A stretch of DNA of 64,000 bases from Plazaster borealis (lineage: Eukaryota > Echinodermata > Asteroidea > Forcipulatida > Labidiasteridae): assembly GCA_021014325.1 (NCBI GenBank), contig CM037473.1, forward strand, positions 2,122,501 to 2,186,500, given 5' to 3'. Below are positions 52,380 through 64,000 of the stretch, one piece after another; position 1 is the stretch's first letter, and each line of letters begins with the position of its first letter. The notes under the pieces are model-generated. The model searched no databases, was not told the origin of the DNA, and saw only the letters and a program-made list of their open reading frames with translations. The position numbers and the translations under genes are program-made.

Positions 52380-52772
52380 TTAAAGGGAGGGTATACCTTT
52401 GGTAAGCACTCCAAAAATTAATGACCATAACAACTCACTTAGTAAGAAGCACTGCAGTTGTTGATAATGTATAACATTTTGAGAAACAATTTCCTTCAAA
52501 TGAATGTGGTTTTAGAGCTAGGGATTCAAAATCATTTCAATCAGAGAAACATTTTGCATGAAATGTTTCTCATTTTGTATTTTCCAATTAGGCTACAGAT
52601 TATTCTTCCTGCGTGGACATAACTGCTCCAGATTTTCGGCAATATCTCAGAAAACGCTACCACCTTTTGAAATGAAAGTTTTTACATGTTAGTTTTATTG
52701 TATATATCTACATTTATATAGGATTGAAGCAATTGAACGGTTCCAAAAACCAAAGGTATACTTTGCCTTTAA
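52380..52772. mobile_element. TTAA-flanked TIR element (family T)
   Basis: TTAA both sides; ends AAAGGGAGGGTATACCTTTGG and CCAAAGGTATACTTTGCCTTT. The centre GAGAAACATTTTGCATGAAATGTTTCTC is a near-perfect palindrome. The right half carries AGATTATTCTTCCTGCGTGG. Confidence 0.92.
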
Positions 52773-53022
52773 AAGCATAGCATTTCAAACCAAATATCTA
52801 GGGGGGGGGTGGCTACAGATTTGATTTCCAAACACTCATCAGATTTTGTTCTGTTGAAAAGTTGGATTTTTATGGTTTTCTTGCTCATCAGATGATGTTA
52901 CTTCTGAATCCTATGAGACTATGCTGATCAGTTAATCAAATCTTCCGCAGTATGCTTGAACATATTTGAATAAATTAAGGCCTAAAAGCACAAATCACAA
53001 CATATAACACATATTATATTGT

Positions 53023-53233
53023 CGCGTCAGTGCAAAAATGTTGTATGTCCTAAAATAGCAATCACATTAGGCGCGAGTTTGAAAGTATCAAAATGTTGTA
53101 TCTCGCTCAGATATAGCCCGGATGTACACACAAAACAAATAGGTGCCGAGATACATTGATTTTGCACGGGGCATTTTCCTGTGAGATACAACGTTTTTGC
53201 AAAATTGAGATACAAAGTTTTTGCACTGATGCG
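53023..53233. mobile_element. MITE with CGCGTCAGTGCAAAAA ends
   Basis: CGCGTCAGTGCAAAAATGTTGTAT on the left pairs with ATACAAAGTTTTTGCACTGATGCG on the right (inverted). Internal GAGATACAA repeats occur. No coding frame. Confidence 0.8.
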
Positions 53234-53283
53234 TTGATATTGTGTGGGGACAATGAGATACAGCAAATGCTTTGAAAAAATTT

Positions 53284-53669
53284 GAAGGCAGGGTTATACT
53301 TTTTTTTATTGTCTAAGACCAGTATCCTCACTTGGTGTATCTCAACATATGCATAAAATAACAAATCTATGAAAATTTGGGCTCAATTGGTCATCGTAGT
53401 TGCAAGAAAATAATGAAAGAAAAAGCACCCTTGTTGCATAGAATTGTTTGCTATCACTCAGATGCCTGAGAAGGGCCTCATGCCTGAATCCTTTCTCAGA
53501 TTCCAATTTTTGGGTGAAAAATACTTCTTTTTCTATAACTACATTACTTTAAAGGGTGTCATTTCTAACAATGTTTTATATTATCAACAGATCTCCAGTG
53601 CTTCTTACCAAGTAAATGTTTATGGTAATTCATTTTTGGAGTAAATACCGAAGGCATACCCTCCCTGTA
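53284..53669. mobile_element. family T element, inverted and diverged
   Basis: Left end GAAGGCAGGGTTATACTTT; right end GAAGGCATACCCTCCCTG. The arms GGCTCAATTGGTCATCGTAG and CTTCTTACCAAGTAAATG are in inverted order relative to 42917. The centre is CCTGAGAAGGGCCTCATGCC with CTTTCTCAG. Confidence 0.8.
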
Positions 53670-54984
53670 AGCAATAGGCCCGTAGAAATTATACAGGCAG
53701 ATTTATTTTGTTAGAAGCTTAAATAAGAATAAATAGATGCAGTTTAAGATGGGATAAATATGCAAAGGTGTTAGATACTTATACAAACTAATTACATTAG
53801 ATGACACACCATAGAATATTTATCAGTCCATGTAGAGATTCCACATAACCACCCAAGTGTTAACATTTCACCATTCTGTCTGAGTAAACCTCTATAATCA
53901 AAAACTACAACCTTGAGCAACTCCAGTCCAGCACCTTGTACAGGTGTGCTGGAATTATCAGAATAATTGTCCAAAAAATGGCACGTGCCAGGGTTATTGT
54001 GTTTTACACCCCTAGGGGTCCGTACACATGGCACCCTTCGGACCCCTTTGCTCTTTATGACCCTCTCTGCCCTTTTTTCGACCTCGTGGCAATGAATGGG
54101 TGTCTGGCGGAGGGGTGTTGGGAGCAGGTGGGGTTAGGAAAATTCCCACGCATGGCACACGACCTGTCAGGTACTTTGAAGTTTGGAGGGACCTCTTGTC
54201 AATTGCTTGGCAAATATTTTTTGTTGTACTGTGCAATTGGAGTAAACGAAGGTCAATATATTGGTTTTTATGTTGAGAAATATTGGTGTATAAAAACTGT
54301 TTTAAGCTGGAAATTGATATGAAATCCCTTGAAGGATTGGTGAATTTCAAAGAAATTGGTCTCTATCCAGCCTTGTAAAACTTCTCTGTACTAGTTGAAA
54401 GGTGTCTGCAATAACCCCCCCCCCCACCACCCTGAAAAAACCCCTGAACCAAAACAGGCATATAGAAGCTACATGGTTCTTAAATTTCGTATCAATCTCG
54501 AGCTTAGAACAGTTTGATTCACCTTCTTCATACAACCATAGAGAAATGACCCTCCCAGCTCGTGCAACTCAAAGTTGTTACACTTTCTTGTGAATAATAC
54601 TTGTCTGAACTTTTTAAAAATAATTTTATTGGAAATCTGAACCTTTTGGTTATAGGAAATTTTTATCATAATTTGTCCTCCTCAGTCTAGCCTTCTCCAC
54701 ATCTATTTAATGTTGGTGCTTTCTGTTCCCTTAGCGATTATTTTCTAATTTTTGTACATTTTAGTGTGTAACTTATTGAATTGTGTGGAGAGAAATAAAA
54801 TAATAATAATAAATTAAATACAAATAATTAAAAACTCAAATAGTTCAAGCAACAAGAAACATTTCATCTACCAATAGGCCTACTTTATTTATAAGTTTGT
54901 CAGAATTTGGACTGATCTATTGAAGCATACTTAGCAATCAGGGAGATGTTGCACTTTATTCAGTTCAAGCATTGAGGAAGAAAA

Positions 54985-55490
54985 TACAAGTGGACATCTT
55001 AAATGTCCTTTGAAATTCCTGGGAAAGATTGGTTAACCTTTTTACATTTAAATTTATCACTCTGGCAAACTCCCATGAAACAGCCACCCACAGTGGCTAT
55101 ACCTTTGCTAGGGAGTAGGGTTAAGCATGGAGGTATATGATTAGATGGGTTAAGTAAGATAATCCTGGGTTTAGCATACTTGAGTGTTTTCATTTTCCCC
55201 GGGAAAATTTTACCATCTGGTGGTGGCTTTTGGTGAAGAATTTCTCTCAGGAATTTCCTGGGGTTTATTCCCTGGGAATTTTCCCTGTAGTGTGAAAAGG
55301 GCTTACAGGTATTCAGGCATGATATTCTTCCTACTTTAGGGTGATTTCCGATTTGTTTGCCCTTGGAAAAAACAGCAAAACTGTGATTAAATAGCCTAAA
55401 CAGTCTATTAAACTCTACACCATATGAACAAGTAGGGCAGCCCTTGTACTCAAATGTTCCCACTTTTTCCCTAAGGAGCAAATATCATAC
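54985..55490. repeat. possible dispersed element with TTCCTGGG motifs
   Basis: TTCCTGGGAAAG, GAATTTCCTGGGG, CCCTGGGAATTTTCC and CCCCGGGAAAATTTT recur in this stretch on both strands, together with TGTAGTGTGAAAAGGGC. A 160-codon minus-strand frame spans it but reads as translated repeat and is not called a gene. Confidence 0.4.
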
Positions 55491-55498
55491 CTGGGTAT

Positions 55499-55873
55499 TT
55501 AAAGGTAAAGTATACCTTTAGTTTTTGGAACCATTTGATTTTTTTAATCCTACAATCATAAACTAACCCGTGAAAATTTCATTTCATATTAAGGTGGTAG
55601 CATTTTTGAGATATTGCCAAAAATCTGGAGCAGTTATGTCCATGCAGGAAGAATAATCTGCAATTGTAATACATAATCTGAGAAAAGTTTCATGCAGAAA
55701 CGTTTCTCAGATTGAAATGTTTTTGAATCCTTCTCTTTAAAACCACCTTCCTTTGAAGGGAATTGTTTCACAAAATGTTAATACATTATCAACAGCTGCA
55801 GTGCTTCTGACCAAGTGATTTGTTATGGTCATTAATTTTTGGAGTGATTACCAAAGGTTTACTCTCTCTGTAA
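55499..55873. mobile_element. family T element
   Basis: Left TTAAAGGTAAAGTATACC; right ACCAAAGGTTTACTCTCTCTGTAA. The centre GAGAAAAGTTTCATGCAGAAACGTTTCTC is an imperfect palindrome. The left half has GAGATATTGCCAAAAATCTGG and the right half CAACAGCTGCAGTGCTTCTG. Confidence 0.88.
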
Positions 55874-56964
55874 CAACGGAATAATCTGAAGAAAGTACCG
55901 GTACCTTGCAGCGTCCGGTCTATATTCTTTTCAAACATGTAGGCCTACTTTTATCAAATTAATAGTCTTCTAAAATAACCTTAAAAAATCCACCACCACA
56001 GACATCACCAGTACATAAAATATTCATAAGCTATTTATGGGCATTCAAAGGGACTATTAAGGACTCTAATCCTGTCTACAAATAAATTATAGTAATTCAT
56101 TACATACACAAATTTATTCATCATCTCATTAAAACATAATATCAATCGGATATTGTTTAAATTAATTATCCATATTAGCTTGAAAGATCTGAAAATGATG
56201 GATTTTTTAAGTAACAAAAAAATTCCACAAGTATCAAAAACCACCCTGAAAAAACCCCACACCAACCAATTCAATAAATAAACATAAATTTATAAAACTC
56301 TTATTTTACAGAATGAATAAAATAACGGTAATGTTTCCAAAATGTTGCTGAAAAAAGATGACAGGTTTAACAGCCAGGTGCTTTAGCCTCCCTTAAACTT
56401 TTGTCTAGCCAGCCCCCCCCCCCCACCAAAAAAGCTTTTGTTCTGTCCACCGTTTTAGAGTCAAAATTTGCACGCAACTGCATCATGTATTGTATGATTG
56501 TTGTCATTTTCTACTTATTATGCGCCAACTATATGAAAAATGCGCTGTAAATATACAGGTTGCTTTTTGACTCCCAAAATGAAATAGCTGTAGCGAAAGG
56601 TAGAGGGTGACATCATGTGCGAAGGGTCTAGCAAAAATATTGGCTCTAGAACCGCGCCTGTTGATGTTAGCAGCCATAAAACTACAAAATAAAATGACAG
56701 AAAAAGAGTGGTATTTAATGTTTCTTCTCTAGATATAGGCCGGGCATGGTAGGAGATGAAATGCAGTTTTGTTGTACATAAACAGACGTGTGCAGTTGTG
56801 CATGTCGGAATATGTAGACTTTTTTTAAACTCTCCTTATAAAGTATGACATGTGGTATAATATTTCTTCCAATCTGAGATAAACCTCCTGTGTTACCATC
56901 ATCTATAAAATGTTACCCATTGGCCAGTCTATAAGCAGCAGCAACCAATTTCTTAATCTATCTC

Positions 56965-57095
56965 CATCTAGTGTAACATTGGTAATTGTCAAAGACCAGT
57001 ATCCAAACTTGATGTGACCCAACATATAAATGAAATAACAAACCTGTGAAAGTTTAAGCTCAATCGGTCATTGGAGTCACAAGAAAAAAGTAGAG
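56965..57095. mobile_element. family T half-element
   Basis: ACATTGGTAATTGTCAAAGACC, AGTATCCAAACTTGATGTG and AAGCTCAATCGGTCATTGG are the inverted arm of copies such as 38659. The element is cut off at AAAAAGTAGAG. Confidence 0.65.
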
Positions 57096-57459
57096 AAAAA
57101 AAACCTATAATGTTAAATCCTGCATTTGTCTTTGTTCAGACCAAAATTATTTATTGCAAAATATTTAATTTTGTTGGTGAAGGATCACCAAAGCTAGCTG
57201 TACTATTTCCTGAACACTGTGCAATCCTAACTTCTACCAGTATAACCCTTACAGTCCTAAATCCTTTGATATCCAATTGTCGAAGTGAAGGATGTGGCCC
57301 AAACAACAAGTGCTTATCACAGGGTCAGGAATACCTAGGCCTATTTTTTTGAAGTCCAAATAATTTGGTGTGGAATGACATCTGAGAACTTGAGGATATG
57401 GGAGGATTGAGGCCACATAGAACTGCCATAGTCTGCCTGTAATAATGTCATTACACTGT

Positions 57460-57820
57460 TTAAAGGCACTGAACACGTTTGGAAATTGTCAAAGACCACT
57501 GTTCTCACTTGGTGTATCCCAACATATGCATAAAATAACAAGTCTGTGAAAATTTGGGCTCAATTGGTCATCGAAGTTGCAAGAAAATGATGAAAGAAAA
57601 AACACCCTTGCTGTACAAATTTGTGTGCTTTCAGATAGGAATAAAAACTTCTTGCAAGAAGTTTTTATTATTTTAGTGAGAAATTACCTCTTTCTCAAAA
57701 ACTTTGTTTCTTCAGAGGGAGTCATTTCCTACAATGTTTTATACTATCAACAGCTCTCCGTTGCTTGTTACCAAGTAAGTTTTTATGCTAATATTCACCA
57801 AACGTGTACGATACCTTTAA
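57460..57820. mobile_element. TTAA-flanked TIR element (family T), inverted
   Basis: TTAA both sides; ends AAAGGCACTGAACACGTTTGG and CCAAACGTGTACGATACCTTT. It carries the same AAAACTTCTTGCAAGAAGTTTT centre as 35856 and 45309, with the arms in opposite orientation. Confidence 0.93.
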
Positions 57821-58060
57821 TATAATATACCAGTATATTCACTCTATATGAATCATACCCATTTTCTGCAAACAGATTATATTAACGATTACTCATTTTT
57901 CCTATATACTTTGGATGCTGGACCAGCTGCTGCAAAGCATGCACGTCTGCCTTCATTGTAATGTTTACCAATGAAAAATCACTTTTTTTGAAGTATTCTA
58001 ATTTCGTTGCATGAAAAACATTTGATGGTTGTAATGTATGCCATGGTGTCTGACACTTAC

Positions 58061-58126
58061 ATGTAGGCGGTGTTGAGTTACCATAGACTGGAGGACTTCT
58101 ATGTACTATCTGGGGTACCTCCTGGT
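58061..58126 (-). other. candidate internal exon, unassigned
   Basis: On the minus strand a 66-nt segment lies between acceptor TATGTGTTCAG and donor GTAAGT. Only one frame is open and it reads DQEVPQIVHRSPPVYGNSTP then PT, with phase 1 in and out. Proline/serine-rich, disordered-looking. No partner exon or family was identified. Confidence 0.28.
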
Positions 58127-58614
58127 CTGAACACATAGTGAGTTAGCGTTTTAAGTTTTATGCTGATGAGAGTTTTTAATCTTATTAGTGGATATGAGTG
58201 TTTCACTTGTGTTACATCCGTCGTCTCAGTGCTATTAGGTCGTTAGTGCAGTTTGTATGGATTTCATAATATCGCTTTTGCATATTTTGGAGCTCCTGGT
58301 AAATGGAGTTTACTGATCAAGAGATGGTCTCCAAAGTAATTATTTGTCAAAAAGAAACATTTATTTACGAAGGAAAAACATTATTTATGAATTTTGATTA
58401 ACACAAAATTCAAATTTTTTCAAAAAATAATGTTGTCCTCTACATGTAAATGCCAAACGCAAGAAGAGTTTTAGGTGGGTTTGCCCTCTCATTTTTTTTT
58501 CATTTGTTAATATTTTTCTTTACTCCATTCCATGCAACATCAACACATGTTTATCCCATACATTGATTTTCATAAAAGTCTAAAAAAAAAATCTTTTTTG
58601 GAGGTTAAACAAAT

Positions 58615-58670
58615 AAATTACTAGAGCAGGATTTGAACCTGCCACTTCCGGATTAACGGTGCTCTACAAA
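58615..58670 (-). repeat. degenerate tRNA-like segment
   Basis: On the minus strand GTAGAGCACCGTTAATCCGG precedes GTGGCAGGTTCAAATCCTGC. The second part is a B-box with a T-arm-like stem. The A-box half is absent, so it is a SINE remnant. Confidence 0.5.
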
Positions 58671-59677
58671 TTATTCTCCTCACATAAAATTCAACCACTT
58701 AAAGTTTCAGTATGTACTTTACTGTTTAAATTTAAAATTTACATGGTGTGTCAAAGGTCAATTTTTCTGTGGAAAAGGCTGTGAAAAAAACAGTCATTAT
58801 GTAGCCATGCAAACAACAAATTACAAAATGGGCATCTATTGATCTTTTGCATCATTCACACTTCAATCCTTGATTACTGTATCCACGAGCTGTTTGATCT
58901 GATGCACAACAATGTTGAATTGAAAAATGAAAGGGTGTGGTTACATTACACTGTCACCTCACTGCAGCACTTTATCCCTGTCATGGACTGTGTTTAGCAA
59001 TGGCATCATCAGTTATACATAAAGGTGAGGGTACACTTTACTTATATGGCTAAGGCCACAAAAACCAACAAATGATGAGCGGCCCTTTTTTTTGGGGGGG
59101 GGGGGGTGGGTTAGGAGGGCATTTGTTTGTTTTTTGGTTTGTTGACATGGCAATACATGAAATAGAGAATATATAAATCATCACAATCACCATGAAACAA
59201 AGGGGTTTGTGTGATTTTTATGTTTTCAATTGTTTTGTTTAATTCCTAGATGACATTTTGTGTAAAAACATTAAAAAAAAACCTAAAACGCAGTGTAGCC
59301 TACATGTAAAGTAAATATTTGAAGAATTGTTCTTGTTTTTTGACAACGTGAATAACCTTTCTTCAAACATTTTTCCAACCTACAGATTTTGAAAAAAATA
59401 TCAGCAGAAAAATCTGACTAAAAGGCCGGTTTTTATGATAATAAAATAAAAAAATAAAAATAAAATGGGGTCGGGCAGGGACGATCGGGCAGGACGATCA
59501 ACAATCTTTTTTTTATGTGGCCTAATGGCTAACGTCGTGACAATTTACATATAGGCAATGTGCTTCAGACGGTACCAGGCAGTCTCCTAGAAACGAAAGT
59601 ACATTTGCATTTCAATTTAATCATACTGTTCTAAGTGAGACATTATTAGTGTTTCTCTTGCATTCAGTGCAGTCGGT
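58671..59677. other. no gene seen
   Basis: AT-rich DNA with a G-run at 59094-59107 and A-rich runs. No exon supported on either strand. Confidence 0.45.
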
Positions 59678-59995
59678 TTAAAGGGAGGGTATATCTTTGG
59701 TAATTACTCCAAAAATGAATGACCATAAAAACTTACCTGGTAAGAACATAGAACAAAGAAGCACTGCAGCTGTTGATAATGCATAACATTTCGAGAAACG
59801 ATTTCCTTCTAAGAAATTTGGTTTTAGAGGGTTAAACAAAAAAATTCAATTTGAGAAACGTTTTTTCCTGCATGAGAAACGTTTCTCAGATTGTGTATTC
59901 CAATTACAGATTATTCTTCCTGTGGACAAAATCGCTCCAGATTTTCAGAAATTATCTCAAAATTGCTACCACCTTTGGAAATGAAATTTTCACAA
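59678..59995. mobile_element. family T element, right end missing
   Basis: The left end TTAAAGGGAGGGTATATCTTTGG is intact, followed by GCACTGCAGCTGTTGATAATG. The centre GAGAAACG-TTTTTTCCTGCATGA-GAAACGTTTCTC is palindromic. The right arm breaks off after AAATGAAATTTTCACA. Confidence 0.85.
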
Positions 59996-59999
59996 CAAA

Positions 60000-62790
60000 T
60001 TAACTGTGATACTTGTTAAGTACATTAATAATAATAACTTGTACTACAAGTTCACTAAAATAATAAAATACACATACAGCTATCAAAAACTTGACATTGA
60101 AATTACATGAGGCCATTTCAGATTTTGACTTTTGTTATACGTGTACATAGTTGTGCTGTTTTATTTTGATTTTATCCCTACCTTGATTTGGTAAAACCAA
60201 AATAACATATAAGGTGCAATTGTATACATCATTGAAATTTACTTGTACAGTAGTGACTTTAATATATGGATTAGCATAATCCGGGGATCTGTAGTGAACA
60301 CGACTGCACGTCAAACATCATTCTCTCCAATTGATGATTTCAAAACCGTGAGTCATGCGGGATACTCCCTTATTCTGTGGTAAATAAATTATTGATAGAT
60401 GAGGAAAATGAATAAAAGCAAAGCACTTTAGCCTGGGTGTGACACCTTGGATATTTGTGTTTGATGTTTAACCACAGACAACACCACTTCTTGTTCTGAG
60501 TAATACAGCTATTGTGTTTAATTCTGGAGGTACAGCCCCCCGAAACAAATGTAGAATTGTCATAACGGATTGTTTCGATAACCACACTACAATTATTGTT
60601 TAACTGAAGAAAAAGTTGAGTCATAACCTTTTGTATTTCTGTTCTTTAAAATGAACCATTATTTAAACAGAAAAATTGTTGTATTGTTTTGTTAATAATA
60701 AAAGTACAAAAACATACAAATCTGATGATACAGAGAGGGATATTTCCCTGGCCCCAGAAATTTAACCACACAACAATAGAATGAGTTATTTCCAAGTTTG
60801 ATAATTTTTTGTCCCTCCGTTTCGATCGGTTGGGTTTGTATAAAGTCAGCAATACCTGGGAGTGATTTCCAGTGGATTTATTCTTCTGATCAGTTAGTAA
60901 GCCCCAGAATGGTTGAACACTTCAGCAGTTTTTTTATGATGATGTCATCTTTTTGACCACAACAGTTCCACTTTGTATGAGTAATACTGACTGTTTACGG
61001 GGACATCCCTTATCTATGCTGGTAGTGTTGGGATTGTACCCTTTTCCCCATGATAAAGTTTTTTCTAAATTTGTAATATTTTCGACTGTGAGGTTCTGTG
61101 TGAAACAAATTTACACTGATGCGAAACAAGAAAAGCAAACTCTTTTTTTTTTCATTGTTGCTATAATTATTTTTACTATTATTTATGTGGCCTTTGAAAC
61201 AAGAAAACAAGATAGAGGCAGTCAAAATAAGATAAAACTGTATAATTGCGATGCGAGGAAAGTCGCTGTTGAAGGCGACCTCATGTGGTCAAAAATACGG
61301 TCAATTGAATCATTTCTGAAGACATTATCACAAATGAATAGAGCATGCTGAGCAGGAAGTAATGGTTGCTAAGCAAATGTTTGAAGGGAGCCAGTCAAAA
61401 CACATAAATTTCATTGAGCTGCTTAAGCACAATAATTTACCAAGCAGTTTGTCTTACTGGAAAAGGGTTACCAGCCTAAATACCATGTTATGTGCACAGT
61501 TTGTGACTGGTTCCCCTGCTTTTTTTACTAAGCAGAAATTGTTTAAGCAATATTTTTCTGCTTAAGCAGCTTTATGAAATTGGGCCCATATGGTATTTTG
61601 AATGGTAACCTGTTTCTACTAAGCAGTGTTTTTCTGTGCATAGCAAATTTGTATACTTTATGCAGCACCATACACAATCCTGCTTATGAAAACAAGGTTC
61701 CATTCTCCTTTTATTTTTGGTTGTAATTGTCCCCTTTGGGGGGGAGGGAGTTGCATTTGTTTTTGTTCATTTTCTTTAGTGGGCAACGTGCTGCCAGAAG
61801 GTCGTTGCACGTCGTTATTGTAGATGATGATACTTATTAACACCCTGCATGCATCTGTCATAGTAAACAATGTACATAACCATCAACAAATCAACAAAAC
61901 CCCTCAGTTACTATGGATACTGGATGTATTATCATCGAATTTGGGTGCAGCATAAGCTAAGTTCATCTCTACAGTATGAGGCCATATGGACATGTGCACT
62001 TAATAAAGAGACAATATTTGGCATATAGCAAAGGCCTTTTTCGGAGGGTGTATGCTGTGTGTTTGCCCACTCGCCAACTACCAATGTTCTCCTCACTACT
62101 TTAAACCGAAAAAATTGTCATGGACTGAAAGACTAGCGGGTCCACAGACAGCACAATGTCACTATATTAAACAATGTCAATGCAGCCAACATTTTGTTTG
62201 CAAATGAGTGTGGAAGGAAATGTAGGCCTAACGACTGAATTTGAGTCTTGATGCCTTCATTCTACTTGATTTGGTGCTTCATTGGCCAACTGAGGCTCAA
62301 AATGTGTGTTATCATCTTATGCTATGCTTCATCACTAGTAGCACATGGTCAATGCACTTAGTGTTGTGGCTAATTAATGCATATATTCTCTTTGTGTCTG
62401 ATTGGAGATCTTCATTAAAACACAAAAGAACCAGAGTCCAGCTGTGGATCTAATTACTGTAATGAGATATTAGTCTGTTGTCATTCAGAGATGACATCGG
62501 CTGTCAAATTGTCACACCGGCTGAATTTTTTACAAAAGCTGTTGTCGTAAAATAGACACACTTGTTATGTGTATTTGATATGATGCATATATAAGAATAG
62601 TGTTCACTTATTAGGTAACATAATTTGTGAAAACATAAAGAATTTTGTTTCTTCCTTTTCATGGTTTGAATGGATGATCTCAGTTTATGGGCCCAATTTC
62701 ATAAACGTTCACAAAGCATGGGGGGAAAAAAACCGCACAGAAATATCTTGATTAGCAAAAACAGCTTACCAGCCAAACATTGACACTTGT
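60000..62790. other. mostly unassigned; one MITE inside
   Basis: A MITE of the CCCAATTTCAT family lies at 61406-61587, with ends AATTTCATTGAGCTGCTTAAG and CTTAAGCAGCTTTATGAAATT. A 132-codon plus-strand frame (60953-61351) includes a hydrophobic run (FFFIVAIIIFTIIYVAF) but also contains the repeated GTGGTCAAAAATACGG segment, so I do not call it a gene. Confidence 0.4.
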
Positions 62791-62795
62791 GTCCT

Positions 62796-62985
62796 TAAAG
62801 TTGTGGTCATAGATTGGTAAATACTTCAAAAATTAATGACCATTCAAAATTGAGCACTGCAGATTTTGATGGTATACACTAGTTTGAGAAAGGATTCCCT
62901 ATTAAGTAATATGGTTTGGAAAATATTTCACTAAAAAACATTTGAATTTGAGAAACAATTGATGCATGAATCACCCCCCCCCCCA
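62796..62985. mobile_element. truncated family T relative
   Basis: TTAAAGTTGTGGTCATAGATTGG, ACTTCAAAAATTAATGACC and GAAACAATTGATGCATGAATC match the 31540 and 11358 copies. The second half is missing after a C-run. Confidence 0.7.
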
Positions 62986-63263
62986 TTGCTGATACAAGAA
63001 TAAGTAATATCTGTTGGTTTTAAAAGCATTTTTCCACATTGCTGTGTAGCCAGTCAAAGAATTTGAGTTTCAATTTGATCTTTCGGGGAGAAACTGCACC
63101 AGACATTTCTCAAACTGCTTTTCATTTTTAAAGCTATATCAATCAACAAAGAGATAATAACAAGCTATAGCATACACCATTATCTCATTTTCATATCACT
63201 TCACCCATTACCACTTGAGCTGCAACGCACATGTTAATATCATTAATGTCGTGTTGAATTCTA

Positions 63264-63440
63264 GACACCAACTTGATGACCATTTCCATGGTGTTAGGTC
63301 TCCAAAACGTGACCCTAAAAGCTCTCGATGACATTAACAAGCTCCGTTACAGAAGAGCTCCTCCAAAAATGTCAGATCGGTGCACTGATTTTAGAATGCG
63401 CGCTGTTACTCTAGAACGCATATTATATGGTTGTGTTTGA
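63264..63440 (+). other. candidate terminal coding exon, unassigned
   Basis: After acceptor TTGAATTCTAG a plus-strand frame of about 58 codons reads TNLMTISMVLGLQNVTLKAL, then DDINKLRYRRAPPKMSDRC and RMRAVTLERILYGCV to a TGA near 63440. Local GC is higher than around it, and the sequence looks protein-like with no low complexity. It could be the end of a gene whose other exons I missed. No family is recognised, and it is not evidently TMCO6. Confidence 0.3.
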
Positions 63441-64000
63441 AGACGGGATTCCAGATTTCATGTAATATCAGTGTCTCGTGACCTGAAGTCGGAGGGCATA
63501 AGGAGGGAATGTGTAATTTCATATCGACAGTATATCAATCTGGATCGAACGAAGAAACAGACATGACCTTTCCTGAGACTGAAACAATTGTTTAAAGTGA
63601 AATCAACATTCAATTTATTTCTGCTGTATATATTGAATGTTCAATCAAATGAGGCTGTTCATTCTTTCCAATAAACATGAGAAAGCTGAGTCATGTTTAG
63701 CTCATTACTTTCAGAAACAATATTTTTATTTATTTAAGGACTACAATGGAATTATTTTCCTGGATGAGTGGTTTTTTTTTTAAGTATAAGAGTAATGTTG
63801 AGATATTTCAAACGTAGCTGTATTTGTTTAAACAAATTGTTTTGTGAAATTTCTTAAAGTTCTCTGCCATTATCAATGTCTATTTAAAATTCTTTTCAAT
63901 GAAATTTTATTACCTTTCAGGAACGGGACTTTCTATAAATAATTTAAATCTCAGTTCTTTTAAGAATCAATAATGTATTAACGGAAGCTAGCACAGGGTA

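Noticed and set aside
53936..54322. 128-codon plus-strand frame
   Set aside because: No motif; the complementary strand is also open (54350-54012), and the DNA has repeat-like CCCCTAGGGG and C-rich parts. Not convincing as a gene.
54999..55481. 160-codon minus-strand frame
   Set aside because: Translation follows repeated TTCCTGGGAATTTTCC motifs; more likely a repeat than a protein.
60953..61351. 132-codon plus-strand frame with a hydrophobic segment
   Set aside because: Includes the dispersed GTGGTCAAAAATACGG repeat and poly-T derived hydrophobics; no start or splice support.

Overview
This window is nuclear DNA from an animal, about 60-65% A+T. It has short exons with GT-AG introns, dense non-autonomous transposons, tRNA-derived SINEs and LINE tails. 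The recognisable proteins are animal ones, and the repeat style resembles that of echinoderms. My best guess is a sea star, but the lineage is an inference from repeats, not from a marker gene.

Layout, left to right. (1) At 2207-4347 on the minus strand are the first two coding exons of an S6-kinase gene (RPS6KB1/S6K type). The first carries the mTORC1-docking TOS motif (FDFEL). The kinase-domain exons would lie left of the window. (2) At 7791-14238 on the minus strand is a complete seven-coding-exon MND1 gene, the partner of HOP2 in meiotic recombination. All junctions were solved by hand and the product is 205 aa, the length of human MND1. (3) At 14771-21273 on the plus strand are the first five coding exons (191 aa) of TMCO6, an armadillo/importin-alpha-like protein. 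It starts head to head with MND1, with 532 bp between the start codons. (4) At 15252-15704 on the plus strand an intronless GLOD5 gene (glyoxalase/VOC fold) sits inside TMCO6 intron 1.

From 21274 to 64000 I find no exon that I can assign to a named gene. The later TMCO6 exons were not seen there. This 42.7 kb is mostly intron-like or intergenic DNA filled with repeats. A few unassigned open frames and exon-like pieces are listed at low confidence.

The main repeat is a 350-400 bp terminal-inverted-repeat family flanked by TTAA, with more than 20 copies or fragments. The copies share interchangeable half-arms around a variable palindromic centre. Other foldback elements include one with a perfect 9-bp target-site duplication, typical of Mutator-like elements. 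There are at least three tRNA-derived SINE families, a CR1/Jockey-like LINE 3' end, a 104-bp tandem repeat and a CCGACACCCCTATGTT minisatellite. The four genes act in separate processes (growth signalling, meiosis, nuclear import-like scaffolding, glyoxalase-type metabolism), and I see no operon-like or undescribed multi-gene system. The most unusual signal is the modular TTAA element family.
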